DNA of 64,000 bases. Source: Phaeodactylum tricornutum CCAP 1055/1. Lineage: Eukaryota; Bacillariophyta; Bacillariophyceae; Surirellales; Neidiaceae. The notes below the pieces were generated by a model. That model was not told where the DNA came from, did no database searches, and saw only the letters and a program-made list of their open reading frames with translations. Location: assembly GCF_000150955.2 (NCBI RefSeq), contig NC_011690.1:434001-498000 (forward strand). The letters are read 5' to 3'. Numbering within the stretch: the stretch's first letter is position 1; each line of letters starts with the position of its first letter. The position numbers and the translations under genes are program-made. Below are positions 30,040-41,070 of the stretch, one piece after another.

Positions 30040-31335
30040 ATGCAAAAGACGATGAAACCATCTCCGGTCCCGTTAGTGGGGAAAAGCACGGCTGCCAAAG
30101 GTCCAGGTCCGCTACCAAGTCGCAAGCGAAACCGTAGCAACCGGCAGCCGATAAGAGCAGCACTTCCTCATACAAAGACCGTAGAACAGCCGAACAAGAA
30201 TTTTCGTCCATCTCAACGTGCTCAATCACAAAAGGGAACCTCCGGAAAACGGGCTCATGGTCCCAAGATCTTGGTACCCGATGACAGTCCGATAGTGGAC
30301 GCACCCGCTCTCCCCGTCAAAGACGATCCGTGTCACCATTCCCAATCAGACCGGAAGCGGTATCAGAAACTCGCACGGCGCGTACCACGTGATGCAGCCG
30401 TGCAAGACAAAGCCGTTCGAAAAGCGGCGCGAAAACCTCTTTACAAGGCGGGGTTAGCCAAAGCTCGATCGAACGCAAACGAACGTCGGGCACGAAGTGC
30501 GCGAGCGCCACAACCGGAGCAGTGGATCCCAAACTCGGTGACTCTACTACAGGCGGAACCAGTGTCGTCCAAACGGGTCTTGCAGTGGCCCTGTCTTCCG
30601 CCCGTTCCGCTTTCGGTGGAACAAGATGCTCTGACCGTGTTGATGCAACGGGGTCGTCGTGAACGAGGCATGGCCAAAGATCTTCCCGCTCTTCGTCTAG
30701 AAAATATTCAACGCTGCTGTCACCATTCGGGACATCTCCAACTTCCCCAAGCCTTGTCGTTGCGCCGGCATCACATTCAAAAACTGAATCGCGTCAACAT
30801 CAAAGAGGTGGGACTGGGTACGGAAGGTCAAGTCCGCGATGCGGCCGAATGTTTCGAACAGGCTGTGGAAGATTGCTTGCGCAAACTAAATGTTCCCGTG
30901 TGGACCGAAGCTCAGCAAAAGGCACACTTTATTCAACAACCAGATCTGACCAGGCAGCCACCAACACCCGACTTTATCCTACGCGAGCAAATGCTGTTGA
31001 AGAAAACTTCTGGCCACCCCACTGACGGACGCATCGTCGAAGAACGGGTGATACATTGGATTGAAGTCAAAATGTTTTACGGAGCGTCAACAATACCCAA
31101 CGACGACAATCGGAGTGCCGTGGGTAACCTCCGCCGGACAGCCCGCAAGTATTACAAAACATATGGCCCTGGTGTCATTGTCTTTATGTACGGTTGCGGG
31201 GAGAAGCTGGCATCAATGCTGGCAGGGGAAGGGGTTGGTGTGGTGGATTGTTGCGGGGACATGGTGGATTTGGAACGCGTCTACACACAACAACGGACCT
31301 GGTGTGCCAATCGAAACGGCACCATTTTACCGTAA
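30040..31335 (+). CDS. CDIN1/C15orf41-type nuclease (TPD motif), copy 1
   Basis: A protein of the TPD (C15orf41/CDIN1) family, a PD-(D/E)XK-type nuclease whose human member binds codanin-1 and is mutated in congenital dyserythropoietic anaemia type I. About 431 aa from the ATG at 30040. The N-terminal 160 residues are basic and disordered with NLS-like clusters. The helical half has LSLRRHHIQKLNRVNIKEVG. The C-terminal nuclease core shows PPTPDFILREQ (the TPD motif) then IHWIEVKMFYGAS, supplying D and E-x-K, followed by YGPGVIVFMYGCG. Human CDIN1 has the same order. A second copy lies at 51531-52712 on the other strand. The last 77 bases and about 390 bp downstream are duplicated at 33187-33642. 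Confidence 0.8.
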   Translation: MQKTMKPSPVPLVGKSTAAKGPGPLPSRKRNRSNRQPIRAALPHTKTVEQPNKNFRPSQRAQSQKGTSGKRAHGPKILVPDDSPIVDAPALPVKDDPCHHSQSDRKRYQKLARRVPRDAAVQDKAVRKAARKPLYKAGLAKARSNANERRARSARAPQPEQWIPNSVTLLQAEPVSSKRVLQWPCLPPVPLSVEQDALTVLMQRGRRERGMAKDLPALRLENIQRCCHHSGHLQLPQALSLRRHHIQKLNRVNIKEVGLGTEGQVRDAAECFEQAVEDCLRKLNVPVWTEAQQKAHFIQQPDLTRQPPTPDFILREQMLLKKTSGHPTDGRIVEERVIHWIEVKMFYGASTIPNDDNRSAVGNLRRTARKYYKTYGPGVIVFMYGCGEKLASMLAGEGVGVVDCCGDMVDLERVYTQQRTWCANRNGTILP

Positions 31336-31724
31336 TCCTCGAAAATAGTTAGACTGATATTGTGTTTGGATATTGTGAATTATCTACGTCGCAATGCAAA
31401 ACTCATGCCTATGGCTTTTACTGCGTGTCAACTTACTTTGGAGGCGATTGCCAATGGAAAACACTGTAAACGTTCTCTCTAGGCACCACAGTAGCGAGCG
31501 AGCTACCATTAATAATAATCATTACAATTAGTCCGGGGAACACCGAACGTCAAAGGTACGAGTCATCGAAACCACGGAACCTTTCCTCGAGAGCTAAAAC
31601 TTCTGGCCGTCGTTCAAGAATCCCAACGCACTGTCACAGTCAAGACATCCACATTCTTTCACATCTGCCCATGACTGCATCTTTTTCCCCGTCTTCCGTC
31701 AAAAATTGAAGAGTCGCTCATCAA
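31259..31724 (+). repeat. Direct repeat copy A (nuclease 3' end plus downstream)
   Basis: This block starts within the last codons of the nuclease gene and runs about 390 bp past its stop. It matches 33187-33642 in the same orientation over its whole length with scattered substitutions and small indels, about four of five bases by eye. Shared landmarks are ACGGACCTGGTGTGCCAATC, TTAGACTGATATTGTG and AACTCATGCCTATGGC. Beyond the repeat, 31725-32123 holds only one short ATG-started frame (31742-32119) without a recognisable product. Confidence 0.85.
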
Positions 31725-32123
31725 CGTAACTGGAAGTTTGCATGGGAAATCCTGGGCAGAAAGGACTGGCCTGTTCTTCAAAGTTCTTAGCCCTTGGACA
31801 CTGTCAGACCAATCAAAGCACCTGGATCTTCAAAATTACTTATGCAAGAGAGGGCGTCACTGGGCAGAACATTGTGCCTCACATCTCGTCTTCTGAAGTA
31901 AGATCGTTCGGTCGTTTTGCGCGAGATAATGCATTGGCAAATCAAATGTCACTTTTTGTTGCACTCCACGGTTCGTTAGAAAAGGTTCGATACGGTCTTC
32001 ACTCGAGGCTACAAATCCAAGATATTTTTCAATTAGCTCAAACCACCCACCCGTACGGGCTTCCGTCTGGGATTGCAACGAAAAACAAGGTAGCAAAAAA
32101 AAGGCGGAGAGGTTTTTGAAAAA

Positions 32124-33050
32124 ATGGTAAAGCGACCAGAAATCGGGTGGCCAGCAAGAATGTGGGATGTAGTAGTGTTGTGTTGCACATTCATAGCAAC
32201 GGCCGCACACGGGTACAAAGAATCATTGCCAATAGCTGACTGTGAAACAGAAGCTTGCTTGGAACCAGCGTGGCTGAAGTCCCGGACTTTGGACCGCAGC
32301 GTGATGATTAGGAAGGCGGTATTAGACATGGTCAGACTGACAGGGTTAAGGTACCACAAAATATGCACAAATCCGCTTATGTGGGCAGTAGAGAGTTTCT
32401 GCGATGAGGGAACCATCGTGCCATCAGGGGCAATCGTAGCGCTGGGCTTTAAAACGTGCAGTACGGCCCAGACAGATCTTTGGAGAGGGGTTGAGAGATG
32501 TGTACCCGAACACAGCAGGAGACTAGCGTCTGACGTCACAGTAAGCGTCCTGGGGAAAACTACTTGTGCGACAGCAAGCTTGGAGAACAACGTAGGGAAC
32601 TTCGAAGACCTGATATGCTCTAGCCTCATACCCGTAGGATCTAATTACAGAGAGGAATGCGAGCTAGAATATCGGCTAGGTAAGTTTACGATAGACTCGA
32701 AAGCCGCAGACTTCAACGCGAACAGGTGCTTTCCGGACCGCGGACACGCAACAAACGGACTTTGCAGGCGTGGATGTTCGCGCGGAGTGGAAGAGCTTAA
32801 CGAAAATCATCCTAACGTGGATCAGACAACGGTTAACATAGGAGGAGGTGTATACGCTCTCGCACAGGCATGCGGGAACGAATACTATGACCGATTTACC
32901 CACTTCTCATATCAGAGTAATGATAACCGAGCTCTGGCGAATAAAGTTCCCGATCCTGTCTTGCCCCGATGCCGGACATGCAACGACTGTTTGGTAGACT
33001 GTTCCTTCAGTGACAGCTGTATAAGATTTGAATGCAACCATTTGTGCTGA
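32124..33050 (+). CDS. Cysteine-rich secreted protein of unknown family
   Basis: Not recognised. 308 aa with a short basic start and a hydrophobic segment (MWDVVVLCCTFIATAAHG) that fits a signal peptide, then a cysteine-rich ectodomain. Clusters include CRRGC near the middle and CRTCNDCLVDCSFSDSC at the C-terminus. There is no later membrane segment. Codon choice differs from neighbours: many AGG/AGA Arg, ATA Ile, GTA Val and ACA Thr codons, where adjacent genes prefer C-ending codons. It sits alone in a 1.46-kb insert between the two repeat copies, with no partner gene. Foreign origin or a fast-evolving secreted protein are both possible. Confidence 0.5.
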   Translation: MVKRPEIGWPARMWDVVVLCCTFIATAAHGYKESLPIADCETEACLEPAWLKSRTLDRSVMIRKAVLDMVRLTGLRYHKICTNPLMWAVESFCDEGTIVPSGAIVALGFKTCSTAQTDLWRGVERCVPEHSRRLASDVTVSVLGKTTCATASLENNVGNFEDLICSSLIPVGSNYREECELEYRLGKFTIDSKAADFNANRCFPDRGHATNGLCRRGCSRGVEELNENHPNVDQTTVNIGGGVYALAQACGNEYYDRFTHFSYQSNDNRALANKVPDPVLPRCRTCNDCLVDCSFSDSCIRFECNHLC

Positions 33051-33186
33051 ACAAATGTAAGGCGTGGCGCAGAGTCGAGCACAGGAATAGCAGAAGAGTA
33101 CCTTGAGACGTCTTGAAGTGTGCCGGGCAATGACAGGTACGGCCATTACAGCAAAAGCGACTAGACAACCAAATAGAAAACGTTCA

Positions 33187-33642
33187 ACATGGTGAATTTG
33201 CAACGCGTCTACAACGGACCTGGTGTGCCAATCGAAACGGCACCATTTTACGGTAATCCTCGAAAATAGTTAGACTGATATTGTGTTTGGATATTGTCAA
33301 CTATTTACGTCGCAATGCAAAACTCATGCCTATGGCTTTTGCTGCGTGTCAATTCACTTTGATTGCGAATTGAAAACGCTATAAACGGTCTCTCTAGGCA
33401 CTAGACTAGCGAGCCAGCTAATATGAAAATGTATGATTACTGTTAGTCCAGGGAACACTGGACGTCACAGGTACGAGTCATCGAAACCACGGATTCCTGG
33501 AGAGCTACGAATTCTGGCCGTCGATCGTGAGTCCCAACGCATTCTCACAATCAAGACATCCATATTCTTTCGCATCTGCCCATAATTGCACTCCGTATCG
33601 TTTCCCCCATCTTCCGTCAAAAAGTGAGGAAGTCGCTCATCA
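33187..33642 (+). repeat. Direct repeat copy B (partial nuclease 3' end)
   Basis: The second copy of 31259-31724. It begins with a remnant of the last nuclease codons (same wording from ACGCGTCTAC, with a small deletion, through the stop region) and continues through the downstream sequence. It is not attached to a complete gene. It now forms the upstream side of the xanthine dehydrogenase gene, whose ATG is 200 bp further on. Confidence 0.85.
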
Positions 33643-33844
33643 CGAGATACAACATACCGACGGTGACAACATACGTTAACCTGGTTCATACATACAGAGT
33701 ACTTCCTCCAAAGCTTCAACTGTGAGCCTTTTCTTCCGTATATTTTGTTGGTCTTTACATCTCTCTCGTTCCTTGACAGCGTTCTCTTGAAAAATAGAAA
33801 CACCTGTGATTCCTGCGATTGCTCCTGGTCTTAATCCATTCGTC

Positions 33845-36800
33845 ATGGCGCCAAATCAAAGCAACTTGTTGCAGTACGAGAACGAGGACGTCGAAAAGCT
33901 TTCCTTGTTTGAAAAGAAAGGTATGGGCAATTTACTTCTGTTGATGGTACTGAGTATTTGTTGGCAAGGCCTTGTGTAGGTCACTTCCTCGTTATTTCTG
34001 ACGCCTCCTGTTCTCTTCGTGTTTTCAGGCTACCGCACGACACCGGTTTTATTCGTGAATGGTGAGCGTGTGTCGGAAGCAAAAGCGACACTGGCTCGAC
34101 CGAATCAAACGCTATTGTCGTTCTTGCGAGATGTTTTGAGACTGACTGGATCCAAATTGGGTTGTGCCGAGGGAGGATGCGGAGCTTGTACCGTTATGCT
34201 TTCCAAAAAGAATGTGGATACTGGCAAGATAAAGTACGTTGTAGTGCAGGTGTTCGATGCTTGTGTCGCATCGTCGTGGCCTTGCCAATGAATAACTTGT
34301 ATACTGACCCCAAAGGGTTGTTGTACTTGGACTCGTTCTCATATTGCGACAGACACTTTTCGGTCAATGCATGTCTCATGCCCGTGTTGGCTGCCGACGG
34401 GTGCCACGTGACAACTGTGGAGGGGATTGGAACCGTCAAAAACGACAATTTGCACCCCGTGCAGAATGCCATGGTTGATATGCACGGATCACAGTGTGGT
34501 TTCTGTACACCCGGAATAATTGTGTCGATCTATGCTCTCCTGGCCAACAATCCTACCACCGCATACCTCGAAGAACATTTGGATGGCAATTTATGTCGTT
34601 GTACCGGTACGTTGGAGGTCGGTCGGTTGGTTGGAGAATTATTATTTTTGCCATCGAACGGTATTGATACAAGTTCCTTACCTCTTTGCTACCGATCTTT
34701 ACCAATAGGATACCGCCCAATTTGGGACGCGGCGCGTTCCTTGTGCGACGACGGCGAAGAACTTGTCAAAGGTCCTTGCGGAACAGCGTGCCGCGAATGC
34801 CCGGAACGCGAGGCTTGCGATCAAGACTGCAACGTCCAAGACAAGGCGACGTCCGCCGACAACATGTGCTGCTCATCGTCCAAGGATAAAATGAGTACTT
34901 ACAAGGAGACTTTCCTAACAAACAAGGATTCTTGGAGAGCGCAACCGAATGTTATGTTTCCCAAGGTATTGATGGACACAGCCTCGGTCGAAAGTACCCT
35001 CTTAACGAAACCACTCATGATTGTGGACCGTTCTGAATATCACACTGGAGGCACCTGGTTTAAACCTACGACTTTTGCTGGACTTTTGGCACTTTTGCAG
35101 GAGTTTGGCGGTACTGGGACAGGAGCTTGCAAAATTGTGGTTGGAAATACGGAAGTCGGCATTGAAACAAGGTTCAAATACGCGGTCTACCCTCGCTTGA
35201 TTAGCCCATCGGAGTCTATCAGGGAGTTGTTTGGCTTTGAAGTCTCCGGTGCTAATCTGATAATTGGCTCGTGCTGTCCCTTGAGCACGATTCAGCATCA
35301 TTGCAATGCACTCGGCGAGCAAGATCTCCTCGTCCGCACCGTCATGCCCATACACGATATGCTTCGCTGGTTTGCTTCGACTCAGATTCGTAACGTGGCA
35401 TGTTTGGGTGGAAATCTTGTGACAGCGAGTCCGATCTCGGACATGAATCCGATGTTGGCTAGCATGGGAGCCAAACTGGTCATTGCCTCTTTGGACGCAA
35501 CGGACAAAACGACGATTTGCCGTCGTTATGTCGACGTGTCGGACTTTTTTGTCAAGTATCGTACGGTCGATCTCAAGCCCACGGAAATTTTGGAACGCAT
35601 CGAAGTTCCTGTTCTTCGGAACCCGTTCGAATACCTCAAGCCTTTTAAGCAAGCCCGCCGTCGTGAGGACGATATAAGTATCGTGACTTCGGGCATGCGC
35701 CTAAAACTCACAGTTGTGGATCACGAATATATCATTGAAGAAGCATCTCTGGCTTTTGGAGGTATGGCTCCGACTACCGTTCTGGCGACCGAAACTGTCA
35801 AGATCTTGATTGGATCCGCATTTTGTGCTAAATCTTTCGAAAGCGCGACGGAAGCCCTCCTCCAGGAGTTGAGTTTACCCGAAGCCGTTCCAGGAGGTCA
35901 AGCAGCGTTCCGAATGACACTTGCTACATCGTTCTTGTACAAGTTCTTTCTCTCTGTTGTGGCTGATCTCAAGGCAGACATATCCGCTATACGAGCAAAC
36001 CCATCGGCTTACCCCGGAATGGAAGTAGATCTTCCCGACCCTCCTTCAGTTGATACAATGGAAGAAAGCGGAACGGTGAACTTCTTGAGCGCAAAGAAAC
36101 CGAATTATTCGGGAGTGCAAGTTTATCCCGCTGCTAAGGTGGCCAGCGGCCTAGAAGACAAGCTTTATCCTGCTGTTAAAAGCGCACGTGCAGCGGCAGA
36201 GACCACTGTTGTTGGAAAGGCTTCGGCCCACCAATCTGGTCCTTTGCACTGCACTGGAGAAGCAGCGTACTGCGACGACATCCCAATGCCTGCTGGAACG
36301 CTGCAGGCATGTTTGGTGTTGGCAAGGGAGTGTGGGGGAGTGTTTGAAGCCATGGATGTTGCAGAAGCTTTAGCTATTCCTGGAGTTATAGGTATTTACA
36401 ACTACGATAGTCTCGTCGGGCTTGGTGGTAGCAATGAGCTAGGACCTATCATTCATGACGAGACGGTCTTTCTTCGTCCCGGTGACATTGTTCGAACGGT
36501 TGGGCAAGTGCTTGGAATCGCGGTGGCGGAGACTTTGGAAGCAGCCGAGTTCGCCGCGCGTACTGTACATGTGACTTGTAGTCAGCCGAAAGAAAAAGTT
36601 GTTGTTACGGTTGAAGATGCTATTGAAACCGGGAGTTTTTACGAATTTTCCCGTCATAGTATGGAACGCGGTGACATTGCAATAATCGACAGCCTTGCGA
36701 CGATCGCCGACTCGACGGGCACACCTTCTTTAGGAGATGTTGTAAAGATTTCGGGAACATTCCGATCCGGAGCTCAAGAACACTTTTATCTCGAGACTAA

Positions 36801-38860
36801 TGCGGCATTGGTAATTCCTTCCGAGTCGGATACAAACTTGACGATATACGCCTCAACGCAAGCGCCTACCGAAACGCAAGCTTATTGTGCCTCAGCGACG
36901 GGGACGCCAGCTTCGAAGGTTGTTGTCCGTATGAAACGAATGGGTGGGGGTTTCGGGGGGAAAGAAACTCGCAGCGTTTTTGCTGCTTGCGCGGCGGCTG
37001 TGGCTGCCAAATGCGCGAGCCGACCCATTCGCCTTACTTTATCGCGTGACGTCGATATGAAGATCACGGGTACACGCCATGTCTTTCTTTCCAAGTACCA
37101 TGCTAGCGCCCAGATCACTGAAAACGGCGCTAAACTGGTAGCCTTTGACGTCAAATTGTTTGCGAATGGCGGTAGTAGCTTTGATTTGTCCGGTATGTCC
37201 CCTACCTACACACAAAATCCAAATTTCAAAATTGACGTTGTTGTGCTAATGTCGTTTGCCTCTTTTGTGGACGTAGGACCCGTGGTCGATAGAGCACTGT
37301 TTCATGTGGATGGTGTCTACATGTTTCCGAGCTTTCGTGCGGAAGGTGTGCCTTGCAAAACCGTGCAGGCCCCTCATACTGCGTTCCGTGGCTTTGGAGG
37401 TCCCCAAGGAATGGCTGTTGTTGAGCACGTAATGGACCACTTGGCACTCGCCACCAATGTTGATGCTGATAAGTTGCGTCGCATGAATATGTATAACGAT
37501 GGTGAAGCCACCCCATTCGGTATGATTGTGGGTGGACATCATAGTGGGAACTGGAATGTTCCCGTCATGTGGGATCGTTTGGTACAAGAACTTGACGTTC
37601 CTCACCGTCGAGAGCGTATTGCCCAGTTCAACGCCAAACACAAATGGTTGAAGCGAGGCTTGTGTCTCATTCCGACCCGGTTTGGTATTGCGTTCACAAC
37701 AAAGTTTATGAACCAAGGTGGTGCATTGGTACATTTGTATGTCGACGGAACGGTGCTAGTGACGCATGGAGGGACGGAGATGGGCCAAGGCCTTCACACG
37801 AAGGTTTGTCAGGTCGCCGCACAATCATTTGGTATTCCTCTGAACGACGTCTATGTAAATGATACGAGTACGGATAAAGTTGCCAACAGCCTACCGACTG
37901 CTGCGAGCATGTCTACGGACACGTACGGAATGGCTACGCTGGATGCTTGTCGTCAGATATTGAAACGGCTGGAGCCATTTCGAGAAAAACTTGGCGCCGA
38001 TGCTCCGTTGAAAGATGTAGCCCATGCTGCGTTTTTTGCCCGCGTCGACTTGACCGCGCACGGTTTCTTTACCGTCGACGACAAGCGTTGTGGTTTCGAC
38101 TGGAAGAAGGAGAGACCGGAGGGGTTTCCCGACGACAAGCCGGCCAACTCCTGGAGAGGGAATCCGTTCAACTATTTTACGCAAGGAGTTGTTTGTACGG
38201 AAGTGGAAATTGACGTGTTGAGTGGGAACCACCGCACTTTGCAATCCGATTTACTCGTTGATGTTGGTGCGAGTATCAATCCGGCAATTGACATTGGACA
38301 GATTGAGGGTGCATTTGTCCAGGGCATGGGTTGGAGTACAATCGAGGAAGTGACGTACGCTGACGACGATCATACCTGGATCCGTCCTCGTGGCTCATTG
38401 TTTACCTCTGGACCAGGCACGTACAAGATACCAGCGTTTAACGACGTTCCCGAGACTTTTAACGTGAGTTTGATGGACAATGTGGATAATCCGTTTGCGG
38501 TACACAGTAGCAAGGCCATTGGCGAGCCTCCTTTCTTTTTGGGAGCATCGGTAAGTATACACACGATATCTATGTTCTGGACGATAGCCAAGTGGTGGGT
38601 AGTGTATTTGGTTCCACTGGATGACAGAAAGTCTCACGATTCCACTTTTTATGTGGTAGGTATTTTACGCCATTAAGGATGCGGTGACGGCCGCCCGTAG
38701 CCAGAACTTGGGCCAAACGTCGTACTTTGAGATGCGAATGCCAGCGACTAGTGAACGTATCCGTATGTACTGTGCCGATCCACTGGCGAGTCAGGCAGTG
38801 TCGAGGATGCGTAGCCAAGAAAACTCCATTGAATCTTTCCAGCCGCAAGGGAGCTATTAA
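33845..38860 (+). CDS. XDH: Xanthine dehydrogenase/oxidase, six exons
   Basis: Oxidises hypoxanthine and xanthine to urate in purine breakdown. Exons are 33845-33920, 34029-34233, 34353-34606, 34709-37192, 37277-38550 and 38660-38860, giving 1497 aa. Two introns (34607-34708, 102 bp; 37193-37276, 84 bp) are multiples of three without stops and look coding. Family continuity shows they are introns: CRCTG joins GYRPIWD, and FDLSG joins PVVDRALFH. The first 2Fe-2S cluster uses C71, C76 and C79 ([10 protein letters not shown]); the second HGSQCGFC and NLCRCTG. The FAD domain is about residues 280-600. The Mo-cofactor domains show [31 protein letters not shown] and the active-site [10 protein letters not shown]. 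It is longer than animal XDH (about 1330) because of loops and a Cys-rich linker after the iron-sulfur domains. Dehydrogenase versus oxidase mode cannot be told. Confidence 0.95.
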
Positions 38861-39712
38861 TGCAATGGACACCGGGAAGTTTTGCGGAACGTTGTCGTAT
38901 TTTTCTTTTGGAAAAGGCGTACAACCGTAGACTCTCGAACTTTACGTATGAACTACATGAATCTCTGAACGAATGGGACTATATATGTGTTTATATTCGC
39001 AGTCGTCCGAACGGTCTATGACTAGAGGGCCTACGGTAGAGAGTGGTGGACTAGGTGGATGCATTGGTACCGTTCCCGTAGCATGCATAACAGTTCCATC
39101 TGTGACAATTGTGCTCGGCTTGACGGCCAATTCAAAGGCATGCATTCATGTCGGTAGTTGTACAGCAACAATAATAATAACAACTGCTACGAATAGCATT
39201 TCCACTACTAGCACAACCAATAACAGTAAAACTCCTCAGTAGATACGAGAAACAGCCCATGATACGAACGTTGCTAGATTTTTCGCGAAAACCTTCCGAC
39301 CCTAACGAACGTAACGGTAGAATGCCAGGTAGGCTAAATATTCAAGGAACGGTGCAAATTCGGACGTCGTAGGTACTTGGTATCATGGCGGTCCAAATAA
39401 ATAGAAGGGGAGACCTGAACTGTAAGCGCGTAAAGGGTTGTCAGTGCGTTCCGACGCGCCAGCTCGCGGAGTACAAGTATATGGCAGGAATGGGGTATCG
39501 TTCGGGATTCCTTCGCCTTGTTCCCAGTCAGAGCAACGGCTCTATCCCTTGCGCGCGCCTCGCCAGTCACAGCACAGGCATACACACACACAAACACGAA
39601 GTCTCGACGGTACCGCGTAGTGGGATCCTTGCATTGACCACAATTACAGCACAGACACTGCACAACAGAGTACCCTACCGTCCGTCCAGACTGTATTCTT
39701 TGCATTGCCATC
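38861..39712. other. Intergenic between XDH and epimerase/reductase
   Basis: Contains no supported gene. An AACAATAATAATAACAAC-like low-complexity tract lies at about 39168-39185 and a CA-rich run near 39578-39595. AACTGTAAGC near 39418 is one more ACTGT-type element. Confidence 0.45.
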
Positions 39713-40987
39713 ATGACGGAAGCCAAGGAAATGACGTGCGTCCTCATCTTTGGAGGAATCACGGGATGGATCGGACAAATGATGAATCAACTCTGCCAAG
39801 ACAAGGGTGAGTTTGGTTGTGCACACCATTGCTTACTCCCCCCGCCTTAACTGGATCCTTTTTGTCCTTTGGGGTCACTCACGTACGAATTTGCTGATGC
39901 AATTACAGGAATTGCGGTGCACAACGCCGAATCCCGCATCGAGAACCGTGGAGACGTCGAGGCCGAGCTCGACCGTATCAAGCCTTCGCACGTCCTCATG
40001 TCCGCCGGTATTACGGGACGTCCCAACATTGACTGGTGTGAAGACCATAAACCGGAAACCATGCGTGTGAACGTCATTGGGACCTTGAACGTGGCCGATG
40101 TCTGCTACACCCGGGGCATTCACTGTACCGTATACGCGACGGGGTGTATTTTCAAGTACGACGACGCACACCCGCTGGGTTCCGGCATTGGCTTTACCGA
40201 AGAAGACGTACCCAATTTTGACGGGTCCTTTTACAGTAAGACCAAGGGATTCATGGAGGTACGTACGTACACGATGGCCAGTGTGTGAGCATTGACTAAC
40301 AAAGGGGGAAGCCAACGACCGAGCTCTTGGTGTCGTGACGCACTCGATCCGTGTGTGGGCGTTGTCTCCAAAGGACTGACTCACCAATATATGCACACAC
40401 ACACATACACTCATTTTCTCTCTCTTACACACACATATTTTCTCAAAATATAGCCCATGCTCAAGGAGTACCCCAACTGTCTGATTCTCCGCGTACGCAT
40501 GCCCGTCTCGGACGATCTCTTCCACCGTAACTTTGTCACCAAGATTGCCAAGTACGAAAAGGTTGTGGACGTTCCCAACTCCATGACTATTCTGCACGAA
40601 ATGCTTCCGGCAAGTCTCGCCATGGCGCAAAAGGGTCTCACCGGGGTCTATAACTTTACCAATCCCGGTGTCATTTCACACAATCAGGTCCTGGACCTCT
40701 TCAAGAAGTACATCGACCCCAACTTTACCTACAGCAATTTTTCGGTGGAGGAGCAGGCCAAGATCCTCAAGGCTGCACGTTCCAACAACGAGCTTGACAC
40801 CACCAAACTTATGCGTGATGTGCCCGAAGGTGTCGAAATTAACGACATTCTGACAGCCTTTGATAAATGTTTTCAGCGAATGAAGGTTAATTTGGAAGCC
40901 ATGGGATGGTTGCCCGACAACCTCCCGGCCGAGTTTACTCACAAGGTCAATGGTGGAACCGGCAAACCGATTGAAAAGAAGGAGTAA
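39713..40987 (+). CDS. Nucleotide-rhamnose synthase/epimerase-reductase (UER1-like)
   Basis: A short-chain dehydrogenase that turns NDP-4-keto-6-deoxyglucose into NDP-L-rhamnose by 3,5-epimerisation and 4-reduction with NADPH. Exons are 39713-39806, 39909-40258 and 40454-40987, giving 325 aa in frame. The second intron (195 bp) has a GTACGTACGTAC donor repeat and CA-rich sequence. The Rossmann motif is GGITGWIG (14-21); SAGITGRPNIDWCEDH follows. The YSKTK pair (Y140, K144) is catalytic. The C-terminal part has NFTNPGVISHNQVLDL and ARSNNELDTTKL, matching plant UER1 and the C-terminal domain of RHM proteins. It is a standalone enzyme, so a 4,6-dehydratase must be encoded elsewhere. Convergent with the MFS gene, 83 bp apart. 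Confidence 0.92.
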
Positions 40988-41070
40988 TACCTTACCCTAA
41001 AGGGAACCTCTTTCCAATTTATTATGCTTGTGTGCGCGTATTCGTATCACACTCTGGTAGGTTTTGTAGT

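Noticed and set aside
31742-32119. 125-aa ORF in the insert next to the cysteine-rich ORF
   Set aside because: It has an ATG but no signal peptide, domain or composition typical of coding sequence; kept only as a remark.
31259-33642. LTR-type mobile element reading of the direct repeats
   Set aside because: The repeat contains host nuclease coding sequence, and the insert shows no polymerase, integrase or capsid-type ORF, so an LTR element is not supported.
38973-39242. 89-aa Thr/Ser-rich ORF downstream of XDH
   Set aside because: Low-complexity AACAATAAT-type sequence gives the residues; no family signal.
40370-40450. CA and CT microsatellite as a regulatory element
   Set aside because: It lies inside the second intron of the epimerase/reductase gene and looks like simple-sequence drift.
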